Assembly (NCBI GenBank): GCA_947493215.1
Contig: CANLQE010000001.1
Coordinates: forward strand, 2,047,404 to 2,111,403
Reading direction: 5' to 3'
Source of the DNA: an uncultured Sphingomonadaceae bacterium
GTDB taxonomy: Bacteria; Pseudomonadota; Alphaproteobacteria; Sphingomonadales; Sphingomonadaceae
DNA: 64,000 bases
Below, one piece after another: positions 27,370-38,000 of the stretch. The stretch's first letter is position 1. Every line of letters begins with the position of its first letter. Both the position numbers and the translations under genes were made by a program. Below the pieces are notes generated by a model, which was given only the letters and a program-made list of their open reading frames with translations, did not search any database and was not told where the DNA came from.

Positions 27370-30096
27370 ATGATCGGCGGCTTTGCCAAATCCTTCTTCG
27401 GGTCATCCAACGACCGTTACGTGAAAACCATTATGAAAGTGGTTGATAAGATCAACGCTTTCGAACCGGAAATCGAGCCTCTAACCGACGACGAACTGGC
27501 GGCGAAAACGCCTTATTTCAGGGAACGAGTAGCAAATGGCGAGACGCTGGATGACATTTTACCAGAGGCTTTCGCGGTTGTTCGTGAAGCAGCAAAACGG
27601 ACCTTGGGCCAGCGCCACTATGATGTGCAGATGGTCGGCGGTATCGTCTTGCATCGCGGCGAAATCTCCGAAATGCGGACGGGTGAAGGTAAGACGCTCG
27701 TCGCGACACTTGCCTGTTACCTCAATGCGATCGAGGGTAAAGGCGTCCATGTTGTCACGGTAAACGACTATCTCGCTCGCCGCGACGGTGAGTGGATGAG
27801 CCAGGTCTATAGCTTTCTTGGCATGAGCTTGGGGACAATCATTCCCAACATTAGCGAAGAACAGCGGCGCGAGGCTTATGCCGCCGATATTACCTACGGC
27901 ACGAATAACGAATTTGGTTTTGATTATCTGCGCGACAATATGAAACATGACCGTGACCAGATGGTGCAGCGACCGTTTAACTTCGCGATTGTTGATGAAG
28001 TCGATTCAATTTTAATTGACGAAGCGCGAACGCCGCTGATCATTTCTGGCCCAACGGACGATAAGTCAGAGCTCTATGTTTCGGTGAACGAGGTTGTTCA
28101 GGGCATTACCGAAGAAGATTACGAGAAGGACGAGAAAAGCCGAAATATTTCGCTGACCGAAGAGGGCACAGAGAAAGCTGAGCGCTTGCTCGAAGAGGCT
28201 GGATTGCTCGAAGGTAACAACCTCTATGATTTCGAAAATACACAGGTTGTGCACCACCTCAATCAGGCCTTGATGGCCAATGTCATGCGCAAGCGGGACA
28301 CGGATTATATTGTCAACGACGGCAAGATTGTCATCATTGATGAATTTACTGGCCGTATGATGGACGGACGGCGTTGGTCCAACGGCCTGCATCAGGCTGT
28401 GGAAGCTAAAGAAGGCGTCCAGATTGAGCCAGAAAACCAGACGATGGCCTCGATCACGTTCCAGAATTATTTCCGGATGTATCCCAAATTGTCGGGCATG
28501 ACCGGCACGGCAGCGACCGAAGCGGCAGAATTTTTCGAAATTTATAAAATGAACGTTGTGACCATCCCGACGAATAAACCAATCCTGCGGATGGATGAAA
28601 ATGACGAGTTCTATAAGAACACGATCGATAAATTTGCAGCGATTGCTAAGAAAATTAAAGAGCATAGTGACAAGGGACAGCCTGTTCTGGTGGGAACGGT
28701 GTCCATCGAAAAATCCGAACTTTTGTCAGACTTTCTCAAAAAAGAAGAGGTTACTCACAATGTTCTTAATGCTCGTTTCCACGAGCAAGAGGCGCAAATT
28801 GTTGCACAAGCTGGCAGCCCCGGCGCGGTGACGATTGCGACTAACATGGCGGGCCGTGGTACCGATATCCAGCTTGGCGGCAATATTGATTTCCGTATCG
28901 AGCACGAACTGGGTGACATGGAAGAAGGCCCTGAACGGGACAAAGCCATTGCTAAGATTGAAGAAGAAGTCCGGGCGCTGCGCGAAGAAGTCCGCGCGGC
29001 GGGTGGTTTGTTCGTATTGGGTACAGAACGGCATGAAAGCCGCCGGATCGATAACCAGCTGCGCGGCCGTTCGGGCCGTCAGGGTGATCCGGGCCTCAGT
29101 CGTTTCTATCTCTGTCTGGAAGATGACCTTCTGCGTATCTTTGGAACCGAGACAATGTTCGCCAAAATGATGAATAAAAACCTCGAAGATGGTGAAGCAA
29201 TTGGTGGCAAGTGGCTCTCCAAAGCTATTGAAACGGCACAGAAAAAAGTCGAAGCGCGCAACTATGAAGCGCGGAAACAAGTCGTCGAATATGATGACGT
29301 GATGAATGACCAGCGGAAAGTGATTTATGAGCAGCGCGCTGAAATTATGGATGCTGAAACGGTTGGTGACGTTGTTGAAGATATGCGGCTCGAGACTGTC
29401 AACGCGATGATCGCTGACAGCTGCCCACCGGGAAGCTATCCAGAGCAATGGGAGATTGAAACACTCAAGACCCGTGTCGAAGAGGTTTTCGGACTGACCC
29501 CTGATATTGACGCGTGGCTGCAAGAAGACGCGGTTGAACCTGAAATTATCGAAACGCGTATCGCCGAATTGGCCGATGCCGATTTTAATGCAAAAGTAGA
29601 CCAGATTGACCCGGAAATCTGGGTGCAGATCGAAAAATCAATTCTGCTGGAATCGCTCGATCACCATTGGAAAGAGCATCTCGCGACGCTGGATGCGTTG
29701 CGTCAGGTGGTATTCCTGCGCGCTTATGCCCAGAAAAAACCGCTTGATGAGTATAAAAAAGAAGCCTTTGGCCTTTTTGAACGTATGCTGGAAGTTATTC
29801 GAGAGAGCGTAACGAAGACAATTGCGGTCAGTCAGTTCCATCGCCAAGAAGAAATCGAAGTACCGGAATTGCCGGAGCTTCCAGATTTCCTGACCACGCA
29901 TATTGATCCGCTTACAGGCGAAGATAACAGCGCTGATATCGATGGTGGCACATTGGGCACAGTTTCTTCCGCACTGCCGCCACGCCAATCCGGCGGTGCG
30001 GCCGCGGATGACATCAATTTTGATGGTGTCAGCCGTAACGCCCCGTGCCCTTGTGGTTCGGGCCGTAAATACAAGCATTGCCACGGTAAATATTGA
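27370..30096 (+). CDS. secA: Preprotein translocase ATPase SecA
   Basis: A 908-residue motor of the Sec pathway. [17 protein letters not shown] (Walker A), [21 protein letters not shown] (DEAD-like motif II), [23 protein letters not shown] and the C-terminal zinc knuckle [12 protein letters not shown], which binds SecB and phospholipid, are present. It pushes unfolded preproteins through SecYEG. Start set at the ATG at 27370 ([16 protein letters not shown]), preceded by GGAAA; an alternative start upstream at 27331 adds 13 non-conserved residues. Confidence 0.97.
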   Translation: MIGGFAKSFFGSSNDRYVKTIMKVVDKINAFEPEIEPLTDDELAAKTPYFRERVANGETLDDILPEAFAVVREAAKRTLGQRHYDVQMVGGIVLHRGEISEMRTGEGKTLVATLACYLNAIEGKGVHVVTVNDYLARRDGEWMSQVYSFLGMSLGTIIPNISEEQRREAYAADITYGTNNEFGFDYLRDNMKHDRDQMVQRPFNFAIVDEVDSILIDEARTPLIISGPTDDKSELYVSVNEVVQGITEEDYEKDEKSRNISLTEEGTEKAERLLEEAGLLEGNNLYDFENTQVVHHLNQALMANVMRKRDTDYIVNDGKIVIIDEFTGRMMDGRRWSNGLHQAVEAKEGVQIEPENQTMASITFQNYFRMYPKLSGMTGTAATEAAEFFEIYKMNVVTIPTNKPILRMDENDEFYKNTIDKFAAIAKKIKEHSDKGQPVLVGTVSIEKSELLSDFLKKEEVTHNVLNARFHEQEAQIVAQAGSPGAVTIATNMAGRGTDIQLGGNIDFRIEHELGDMEEGPERDKAIAKIEEEVRALREEVRAAGGLFVLGTERHESRRIDNQLRGRSGRQGDPGLSRFYLCLEDDLLRIFGTETMFAKMMNKNLEDGEAIGGKWLSKAIETAQKKVEARNYEARKQVVEYDDVMNDQRKVIYEQRAEIMDAETVGDVVEDMRLETVNAMIADSCPPGSYPEQWEIETLKTRVEEVFGLTPDIDAWLQEDAVEPEIIETRIAELADADFNAKVDQIDPEIWVQIEKSILLESLDHHWKEHLATLDALRQVVFLRAYAQKKPLDEYKKEAFGLFERMLEVIRESVTKTIAVSQFHRQEEIEVPELPELPDFLTTHIDPLTGEDNSADIDGGTLGTVSSALPPRQSGGAAADDINFDGVSRNAPCPCGSGRKYKHCHGKY

Positions 30097-30128
30097 TCCT
30101 GTGATCCGCGCGCTGGGCGAGACCTGAC

Positions 30129-30902
30129 ATGGCTTTTGGCACTGCCGGTCTCGCGCTGCTCTTCCTTCTGACGGCTGCGCTTTATGCGTCTGTCGGCTTT
30201 GGCGGCGGTTCCACTTATATCGCGCTGCTTGCGCTTGCCGATGTGGATTATCGGATGCTTCCTGTCATCGCTCTGCTGTGCAACATCATTGTGGTTATGG
30301 GCGGTACCCTGCGATTTCAGGTGCGCGAGTTGATCGATTGGCAAAGGATCTGGCCGATCCTACTGCTGTCGGTGCCCGCCGCTTGGGCTGGGGGTCGTCT
30401 GGCCATTGATCGGGATAGTTTTTTGATTCTATTGGGTCTTTCATTGGCTGTTGCTGGTGTTCTACTCTTCGCCGAGCCGCTTTTCCGTAATCGTCACGTC
30501 GAATCTCATTCCGCGGGATCACGAGCGATATGGTTCGCGCCAACAGTGGGTGGCGCGATTGGATTTCTTTCGGGAATGGTCGGAATAGGTGGTGGCATAT
30601 TTCTCGCACCGCTTTTATTTCTGATTAACTGGGCGGACAGCCGTAGAATAGCGGCGACGGCGAGTGTATTCATCCTTGTTAACTCGGCCAGTGGGCTGAT
30701 CGGACAACTTATGAAATCGCAATGGGAGCAAGGTGGCGCCGCGATATTATCCTATTGGCCGCTTTTCGTAGCTGTGCTTGTTGGCGGGCAAATTGGAAGT
30801 TTTCTGGCCAGCAAAGCGCTACCGGAACGATGGATACAGCGGCTGACTGCCCTGTTAGTCCTTTATGTCGCTATACGCATCCTGTGGCAGCAGTTCAGCT
30901 AG
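30129..30902 (+). CDS. TauE/SafE (TSUP) family membrane permease
   Basis: A 257-residue, roughly eight-helix membrane protein. The repeated Gly-rich segments GFGGGSTYIALL and SGMVGIGGGIFLAPLL are the family hallmark. Members export or import small organosulfur anions such as sulfite, sulfoacetate or taurine. Substrate not predictable here. It follows secA by 32 bases. Confidence 0.85.
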   Translation: MAFGTAGLALLFLLTAALYASVGFGGGSTYIALLALADVDYRMLPVIALLCNIIVVMGGTLRFQVRELIDWQRIWPILLLSVPAAWAGGRLAIDRDSFLILLGLSLAVAGVLLFAEPLFRNRHVESHSAGSRAIWFAPTVGGAIGFLSGMVGIGGGIFLAPLLFLINWADSRRIAATASVFILVNSASGLIGQLMKSQWEQGGAAILSYWPLFVAVLVGGQIGSFLASKALPERWIQRLTALLVLYVAIRILWQQFS

Positions 30903-30970
30903 ATAGGCCGGTTCCGTTAAGCGCGCGGCATTTATACTTGAAGTTATCTTGTTGATTTTCAATGGTAAAA

Positions 30971-31045
30971 TGGCTCCCCGAGTAGGATTCGAACCTACGA
31001 CATTTCGATTAACAGTCGAACGCTCTACCGCTGAGCTATCGGGGA
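30971..31045 (-). tRNA. tRNA-Asn (anticodon GTT)
   Basis: A 75-nt cloverleaf including an encoded CCA. Acceptor TCCCCGA pairs with TCGGGGA; the D arm has AGCTCAGCGGTAGAGC, the anticodon loop CTGTTAATC gives GTT, and the T arm reads GTAGGTTCGAATCCTAC. No integrase or attachment-site duplication is seen beside it. A loose promoter, TTGCGG-N17-TATAGG, lies upstream near 31075-31105 on the minus strand. Confidence 0.97.
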
Positions 31046-31119
31046 ACAGGCTCGATTGTTAACCGAGACTTTCTTTGTGAAGCGCGCCTATAACAATGTC
31101 ATTTGCTCGCCGCAAGCCA

Positions 31120-31893
31120 TCAAACAACAAATTGTTCCATGGCAATCCGGTCATCAAGCGCATGCTCTGGATCAAACAACATCGTCAGCGTCTGATTGCG
31201 GTCGATCGAGACGGTCACCTTTGACACATCGCGCACTTCCTGCTGGTCTCCAACCGCGCTGACTGGCCGTTTTTCGGCATTTAGCACCTTTATACTGATT
31301 GGCATTTTGTCCGGTAGAATAGCACCCTTCCAACGACGCGGGCGGAACGGACTAATTGGGGTTAGTGCTAACAAATTCGACCCCAGTGGCAATATCGGCC
31401 CATTGGCTGATAGATTATAGGCGGTCGAACCTGCTGGCGTGGCGATTAAAACGCCGTCACACACAAGTTCTTCGAGCATGATTCGGTTATTGACCTCGAT
31501 TTCCAGCTTTGCCGTCTGCCGGGTCTCTCTCAAAAGAGAGACTTCATTGATCGCTGGCATGACAAAGGTCGCACCGGAAATGGTTTCGACTTCCATTTTT
31601 AGAGGACGCACTTTGAATGGCCGTGCGCCTTCAATGCGGCGGACCAAGTCGTCTTGATGCCAGTTGTTCATCAGGAACCCGACTGTACCCAGGTTCATCC
31701 CATAGACCGGCATAATCTTTCGCCGGTTGAGCATCTGGTGCAGGGTTTGCAGCATGAAACCGTCACCACCCAGCACGACGGCTTGATTGGCTTCTTCAAT
31801 CGGCACCCAGTCCATCAATGGTTTGAGCTTTTCTCCCGCTTCCTGGGCTTGCGGGGTAGGGGACACGATTAATGCCCATTTAATTTCACTCAT
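31120..31893 (-). CDS. nadK: NAD kinase
   Basis: A 257-residue NAD kinase with the GGDG motif (42-45, VVLGGDGFML), the substrate segment GMNLGTVGFL, and the TPAGSTAYNLSANGPILP motif. It makes NADP from NAD and ATP. Start ATG overlaps the moaA stop by four bases (ATGA), so the two genes are co-translated. Confidence 0.96.
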   Translation of the reverse strand: MSEIKWALIVSPTPQAQEAGEKLKPLMDWVPIEEANQAVVLGGDGFMLQTLHQMLNRRKIMPVYGMNLGTVGFLMNNWHQDDLVRRIEGARPFKVRPLKMEVETISGATFVMPAINEVSLLRETRQTAKLEIEVNNRIMLEELVCDGVLIATPAGSTAYNLSANGPILPLGSNLLALTPISPFRPRRWKGAILPDKMPISIKVLNAEKRPVSAVGDQQEVRDVSKVTVSIDRNQTLTMLFDPEHALDDRIAMEQFVV

Positions 31894-32876
31894 CCGCCCG
31901 TAACGTTCATGTGACGCTCCAATATATCTGCGGACCCATCTAATTGCGCATTAAAATCATGCCGTAACGGTTTGAGCTTCAAAGCTTTTTGAAGTAACCG
32001 ATCGACAGCCTCAATCCCCTCATTGCGCACTGCGGCCCGTAAATCAACATGCGCGTCGTGGCCAAGGCACATAAATATTTTACCATCGGTGGTCAGCCGC
32101 AAGCGATTACAATTGTCGCAGAAATTATTACTCAGCGGAGTAATCAAGCCTAGTCGCAATCCCAATGGTTCCACGGCCAGATAGCGGGCAGGGCCCGCGC
32201 TTTTATGTGCAATAGGATTCATAGAATATTGCTCAGCCAATGGGGCGATAAATTCTTCGGCAGGAATATGCTCCAATGTTCGGTCTGCACCGACGTCGCC
32301 TAGCGGCATCGTTTCGATCACGGTAAGATCATGGCCATATCTTGCGCAATATTCAGCCATGGGAATCAGTGCGTCCTGATTGAAGTCCCGCAGGGCAACC
32401 ATGTTGATCTTTACCCTAATTCCAGCCTGCCTTGCGGCCAAAATACCTTCCAATACCTGCTCGACCTTGGCGCCGCGAGTTATCTCCGCAAATTTTGCTG
32501 GATCAAGTGTGTCCATGCTGACGTTAATGCGGCGGACGTTGTTAGCGGCTAGATGGTCAGCATATTCGCTGAGCAGCGAACCGTTGGTGGTGAGAGTCAA
32601 TTCTTCCAGTTCACCAGATTTAACTTTGCGTCCAAGGCGTTGAATCACATCACTCATATCCCGTCTTACAAGCGGTTCGCCGCCCGTCAGGCGAATTTTT
32701 TTCACGCCATGACCGATAAAGCGCTCGGCAATCAAGGTGATTTCCTCCAGCGTCAGCAGTTCGCTCTTAGGCATGAAGGTCATATTTTCTGACATGCAAT
32801 ATTGGCAACGGAAATTGCATCGATCAGTAACCGAGATACGCAGATAATCAATTTTCCGGCCAAATCCGTCGAGCAT
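31890..32876 (-). CDS. moaA: GTP 3',8-cyclase
   Basis: A 328-residue radical SAM enzyme: N-terminal cluster CNFRCQYC (C-x3-C-x2-C), GGEPLVRRD, and a C-terminal second cluster CDNCNRLRLTTDGKIFMC (C-x2-C-x13-C) with the GTP-binding region. The C terminus ends in the double Gly (VTGG) that is inserted into the active site. With MoaC it makes cyclic pyranopterin monophosphate for molybdenum cofactor. Start ATG at 32876 (MLDGFGRKIDYL); upstream in-frame codons to 32930 do not look like MoaA. Confidence 0.95.
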   Translation of the reverse strand: MLDGFGRKIDYLRISVTDRCNFRCQYCMSENMTFMPKSELLTLEEITLIAERFIGHGVKKIRLTGGEPLVRRDMSDVIQRLGRKVKSGELEELTLTTNGSLLSEYADHLAANNVRRINVSMDTLDPAKFAEITRGAKVEQVLEGILAARQAGIRVKINMVALRDFNQDALIPMAEYCARYGHDLTVIETMPLGDVGADRTLEHIPAEEFIAPLAEQYSMNPIAHKSAGPARYLAVEPLGLRLGLITPLSNNFCDNCNRLRLTTDGKIFMCLGHDAHVDLRAAVRNEGIEAVDRLLQKALKLKPLRHDFNAQLDGSADILERHMNVTGG

Positions 32877-33080
32877 TATGTGTTTCCGTTCAATAGTTGG
32901 CTGAAATGCTAGCGTTTTGTTTGGGGGCAAGCAACGGCCTATAAAGATTTAGCCGCTATGGAAAAGAATAGGATATTGGTCTCGTAGCGTCGTGAACCAA
33001 GAATATGGAAACAGGGAGCATTTTCAGTCACGCAGTCATCATCATCTGGATCGGGCCAAAAGGGCACAAAGCATCTCTTT

Positions 33081-35078
33081 TTGCTGTCCTTTCATGATCG
33101 CGATCCTTTGGCGGCTAAAATTTCTGCAACCGGATGGCGTGTAAGCTCTGCTCGCCGGCGTGATGGTTTGCAGACACGATTGCTGTCATCCAATGCATTG
33201 ATTGCTGTGGTCGATTTGCGCGATGCAGTTGAAGACGGGCTGGAAGCGATTATCGATATTGCTACCCTTGTCGAGGGTAGTGGTATCGCGATTCTTGCGT
33301 TGGCCGATCAAGCGGCTGAGGACGATATCGCAAGGAAATGCTATGATGCAGGGGCTACACATTTCCTCGACGTCGCCAATGCGCGTGCCGATCTGCAGCA
33401 AGCAATAAATTTTGCCTATCGTTATGTGGAAAATATCCGTGGTGGGACCGAAGCGGCTCAGAATTTCAACCGCTTGCTATCGCAGGTTGACGAACGATGG
33501 TCATTTTCCAAGACTGACGCCAGCCAAAGCTGGGTAAGCGAAAAGCTGAAAGAAAATCTGAAAAACGTGGATTTCGACCGCCACCCTGTCACGGGTATTT
33601 TCCGAATATTATCGGAAGAAGAACGATCCCGAGTTCGCGGAGCTATGGGTCGGCTGCGCACGGGGGCGGCTCAGGCGGCGGTGGTGCATTTGCTGAATGG
33701 GGAAAAAGTCATCCATCATCTGCACGTTTCCGGCGAGCGGATATATGGTCGTTTGGAACGGGTTCGCCCCGATGACGGTGGCCACGGATGGGTAGGCTAT
33801 GACCTCTTATCGGGGCTGCGCAATGGTTCGGCGGCAAGAGGCTGGATGCGCACGCGTCTAGAACGCGGTCACGGGCTGGGTATCATTATATTTGGCCTGA
33901 AGAATTTCGGAACAATCAATGCTGCTTATGGCAGAGCAGTGGGCGACGAAATTATGCGGCATATTGGTCAACGTCTGATGGTCGAGACAGCAGATCGTTC
34001 GGCGGATGAACATATCGTCGCGAGGATGGACGGTCAGAACTTCGTAGTAGCTATGGTATTGGACGGTCCAATTGGCGACGGAGCCGAAAAATGTACTGCA
34101 TATGCTGAACAGTTACTCCGCCGTAATTTTGAACGGGTTTCTGTGGATGGCCGGAACATAGGCTTGGTCGCGCGTGCGGGTGTTGCAACGGTGCGGGAAT
34201 CAATGGACGAAACGCTATTGATCAGGCGCGCTACGCTTGCTTTGGCTGAAGCCATGACGTCCGACGCGTTGCCCGTCCAAACCAGCAGTTCGTCTGAAAA
34301 AGACATATTGCTAGAGCAGCAGTTGGAAGGCGATCTCGCCCATGCGCTTGAGCGCGATGAAATTGCCATTGCTCTGCAGCCGCAGATTAAAGTGGATGGC
34401 GGGCAATTGGTTGGAGCCGAAGCTTTGGCGCGTTGGAATCACCCCACGCTTGGTTTTTTGGGTGCCGCTACTCTATTTTCGGTGGCGGAGCGCGCGGGTC
34501 TGATGGAGCTTCTGTCATTGCATATCCACAAGCAGGCTTTTGCAACGGCCGCAAAATGGCCCGATAGCCTCTCGTTTTTACGGCTTTCTGTCAATGTCAC
34601 TGCGGGTGATTTGGCCAATGGTGATTTCGTACAGAATATGATTCAAAATATGACAGAGACCGGCTTTTCCGCGGATCGAACCACGTTGGAGATTACCGAA
34701 TCTGAGTTGATTGGAAATTTTGCCAGTGCCTCAAAGCGCCTTGCAGAGTTGAGAGAACAAGGTTTGCGCATCGCGATAGATGATTTTGGAACAGGATATA
34801 GCAGTCTAGCCTATCTCAAAAACCTGCCATTGGACTATTTGAAAATAGACAGCGGACTGACGGGCGATATTAGCGGTTCTGTGAAAGATCAGGTCGTGGT
34901 CAAATCAATTATCGACATGGCGCGCAGCCTTGATCTGGCTGTAATTGCTGAAGGGGTAGAGACCGAGGCGCAGCTAGAAACACTCGCAGAGCAAGGTTGC
35001 GAATATTTCCAAGGATTTCTTCGATCTGGGCCAATATCACCGGAAGAGTTCGAGATATTCGCCCTCAGAAGCAACTAG
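33081..35078 (+). CDS. GGDEF-EAL protein, probable c-di-GMP phosphodiesterase
   Basis: A 665-residue protein: an N-terminal receiver-like fold (about 1-115, ...ILALADQAAEDDIARKCYDAGATHFL), a diguanylate-cyclase-like domain (about 245-405) and an EAL domain (about 410-660). The GGDEF site is DGQNF (317-321), so cyclase activity is probably lost. The EAL site is intact: EALARW, NVTAGD, EITESEL, IDDFGTGYSS, YLKID, AEGVET, and the final Gln in YFQGF. The 5' end is uncertain: TTG at 33081 is the first usable start and has no good ribosome site, while the frame stays open without ATG or GTG back to 32988. Confidence 0.85.
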   Translation: MLSFHDRDPLAAKISATGWRVSSARRRDGLQTRLLSSNALIAVVDLRDAVEDGLEAIIDIATLVEGSGIAILALADQAAEDDIARKCYDAGATHFLDVANARADLQQAINFAYRYVENIRGGTEAAQNFNRLLSQVDERWSFSKTDASQSWVSEKLKENLKNVDFDRHPVTGIFRILSEEERSRVRGAMGRLRTGAAQAAVVHLLNGEKVIHHLHVSGERIYGRLERVRPDDGGHGWVGYDLLSGLRNGSAARGWMRTRLERGHGLGIIIFGLKNFGTINAAYGRAVGDEIMRHIGQRLMVETADRSADEHIVARMDGQNFVVAMVLDGPIGDGAEKCTAYAEQLLRRNFERVSVDGRNIGLVARAGVATVRESMDETLLIRRATLALAEAMTSDALPVQTSSSSEKDILLEQQLEGDLAHALERDEIAIALQPQIKVDGGQLVGAEALARWNHPTLGFLGAATLFSVAERAGLMELLSLHIHKQAFATAAKWPDSLSFLRLSVNVTAGDLANGDFVQNMIQNMTETGFSADRTTLEITESELIGNFASASKRLAELREQGLRIAIDDFGTGYSSLAYLKNLPLDYLKIDSGLTGDISGSVKDQVVVKSIIDMARSLDLAVIAEGVETEAQLETLAEQGCEYFQGFLRSGPISPEEFEIFALRSN

Positions 35079-38000
35079 TCAGTCGGTTTTCTGCTGCGCC
35101 AATTTTGACAGTCCACCGCTGAGCTGCGTCAGGCCATGAAGCCTTGATCGCGGATCGCGCCAGCGTCGTTCGATGAACAGCTTATTATCGGGCCTGATCC
35201 GCGCTGTTCCTTTGAGCCGTTCGGCATAGGCCAGCAATCCTGGAACATTGGGGAACTTATCCTTGTGAAAGCTGACCAACGCGCCGCGCGGCCCCATCTC
35301 AATTTTGGAGATATGAGCTTTGACGCAGTTTAACTTGATTTCCATCAGCTTGAGCAGATTGTCCGTTTCAACCGGCAATTCTCCGAAACGGTCGATCATT
35401 TCTGCCGCAAAAGCTTGGATTTCCTGATGGCTGCCCAACCCGTTCATACGTCGGTAGAGGCCCATACGAAGGGAAAGGTCAGGCACGTAATTTTCTGGAA
35501 TAAGAATCGGTGCATCCACCGTAATTTGTGGCGAGAAACTCTCGGTCCCTGCATCCAGCCCGGCGCCCTTTGCCTTGGCTTCCAGAATCGCATCTTCTAA
35601 CATCGACTGATAAAGTTCGAAGCCAACCTCACGGATTTGGCCGGATTGTTCGTCACCCAGCAAATTGCCAGCGCCGCGAATGTCGAGATCATGACTGGCC
35701 AATTCAAAGCCAGCGCCAAGACTGTCGAGGTCACCGAGGATTTTCAGCCGTTTTTCAGCTTTTTCGGTGATGATTCTGTCTTTTGGTGTGACCATATAGG
35801 CATAGGCGCGCGTTTTGGATCGACCGACCCGACCGCGAAGTTGGTAAAGTTGGGCCAGCCCAAAGCGATCAGCCCGATGGATGATCAGCGTGTTGGCGCT
35901 TGGAATGTCGAGGCCACTTTCGACAATCGTCGTTGCCAATAGGACGTCATATTTCTTATCATAGAAGGCGGACATCCGCTCTTCGACCTGAGCCGGTGGC
36001 ATTTGACCATGAGCCACCACATAGGTGATCTCTGGCGCATATTCTTTCAGAAACTCCTGTATTTCCGGCAGATCCGCGATGCGCGGAACGACGACAAAGC
36101 TCTGTCCACCCCGATAATGTTCGCGCATCAGCGCTTCGCGCAGTGGCACTGGATCCCAAGGCATAACGTACGTGCGCACGGCCAGCCGATCGACCGGAGG
36201 CGTCTGAATAACCGATAGTTCACGCAGGCCGGTCATAGCCATTTGCAGGGTTCGCGGAATTGGCGTTGCGGTAAGGGTGAGGACATGGACGTCCGACTTC
36301 ATGGCCTTCAATCGTTCTTTATGCGTGACGCCAAATCTCTGCTCCTCATCGACGATGATCAAGCCAAGCCTCTGAAAGTCAATAGATTTTGACAGCAGCG
36401 CATGGGTGCCAATGACGATATCGATGTTACCATTGGTTAGTCCTTCGCGGGTTTTCTTGGCCTCCGCAGCTGGAACAAGTCGTGATAACCGGCCGATATT
36501 GAGCGGGAAGGGGCGGAAGCGTTCTTCGAAATTCGTGAAATGCTGGCGCGCTAACAGGGTGGTCGGGGCAATAATGGCAACTTGCATCCCCGCCATGGCG
36601 GCTACAAAGGCAGCGCGCATGGCGACTTCGGTCTTACCAAAACCGACGTCGCCGCAAACCAGTCGGTCCATCGCTTTACCAGAACCCATGTCCTCCAACA
36701 CTTCTTCAATGGCTTGCTGCTGATCATCGGTTTCCTGATAGGGAAAGCGATCAACAAACCCGGCCATGTCACTCGCTTCGATACGCGCTGGCGTCGCTGG
36801 CTGGAGTATCCGTGCTGCTGCGGTTTTCAGGAGCTCGTGTGCGATAGCTCGGATTCGTTCTTTGAGTTTGGATTTGCGCCGTTGCCAGCCTTCTCCGCCC
36901 AGCCGGTCGAGCACAACAGTATCGCTACCTTCGCCATAGCGGCTCAGAACATCGATATTCTCCACTGGAACGAACAGTTTGTCTCCGCCGGCATATTTCA
37001 ATGACACGCAGTCATGCGGGCTTTCACCGACCGGGATAGAAACAATCCCTTCATACAGGCCAATGCCATGTTCCAGATGGACGACAAGGTCGCCTTGACT
37101 GAGCGCCGATAATTCCGCGATGAAGGCATCATTGCTTTTGCGGCGCTTTGACTTGCGGACCAAACGGTCACCAAAAATATCCTGCTCGGTCAGTAAGGCA
37201 ATATTATCGGATCGAAAACCGGCCGCTAAAGGCAATATGGTGAGTGCAACGGCGGCCCCCGCTGCACTGCAGGATTTCCAGTCGTCACAGAGCATTGCCG
37301 TCTTGACATCATGGTCTTTCAACAGGTCAAAAAGCCGGGCGCGGGAACCTTTGCTATAGCTGGCGACAACTGCAGTCGTACCGGATTTCGTTAGCGTATT
37401 GAGATGTGCCGCCAAAGCCTTGTAAATATTCTCGTTGCGCGCGCGCTCCGGTGAAAAATCGCGGGGGGACGATACCAAGAGCGATAATACGCTCCCAGAC
37501 TCAGGTTCATCAAATTCGCTGATGATGTGGATCGGTGCTTCAGCTTGCTGCACGCGCCATTCTGACGGCTCCAGATATAGCATTTCTGGCTTTAGTGGGC
37601 GGTAGCTCGATAAATTGGCTTTGTCGGCCTCTTGGCGGTTCTTATAATAATCCTGAATAGACGAAAATTGGGCTTCCGCTGCAGCTGTGACCGCTGCGTC
37701 GCGAAAAATAAGGGCATCATCAGCTAGATAGTCGAAAAAGCTCGCTAATTCTTCTTCGATGAGCGGGAGCCAATGCTCCATCCCGGAGAGGCGTCGCCCT
37801 TCCGAGAGCGATTGGTAAAGCGGGTCGCTGGTCGCGACCGCGCCAAAAAGCTCCCGGTAACGCGTGCGAAAGCGGGTGATGCTCGCTTCATCCAATAATA
37901 CTTCTGACACCGGCAGCAGGTCGAATCCGTCAATATTGCCAACGGTGCGCTGATCCGCGGGGTCAAATTGCCGCAATGTTTCGATCTCGTCACCAAAGAG

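Noticed and set aside
28726-29523. 265-codon minus-strand ORF
   Set aside because: Antisense shadow of secA.
30971-31045. tRNA-Asn as a possible integration site
   Set aside because: No integrase, direct repeat of the tRNA end, or composition break is visible on either side.
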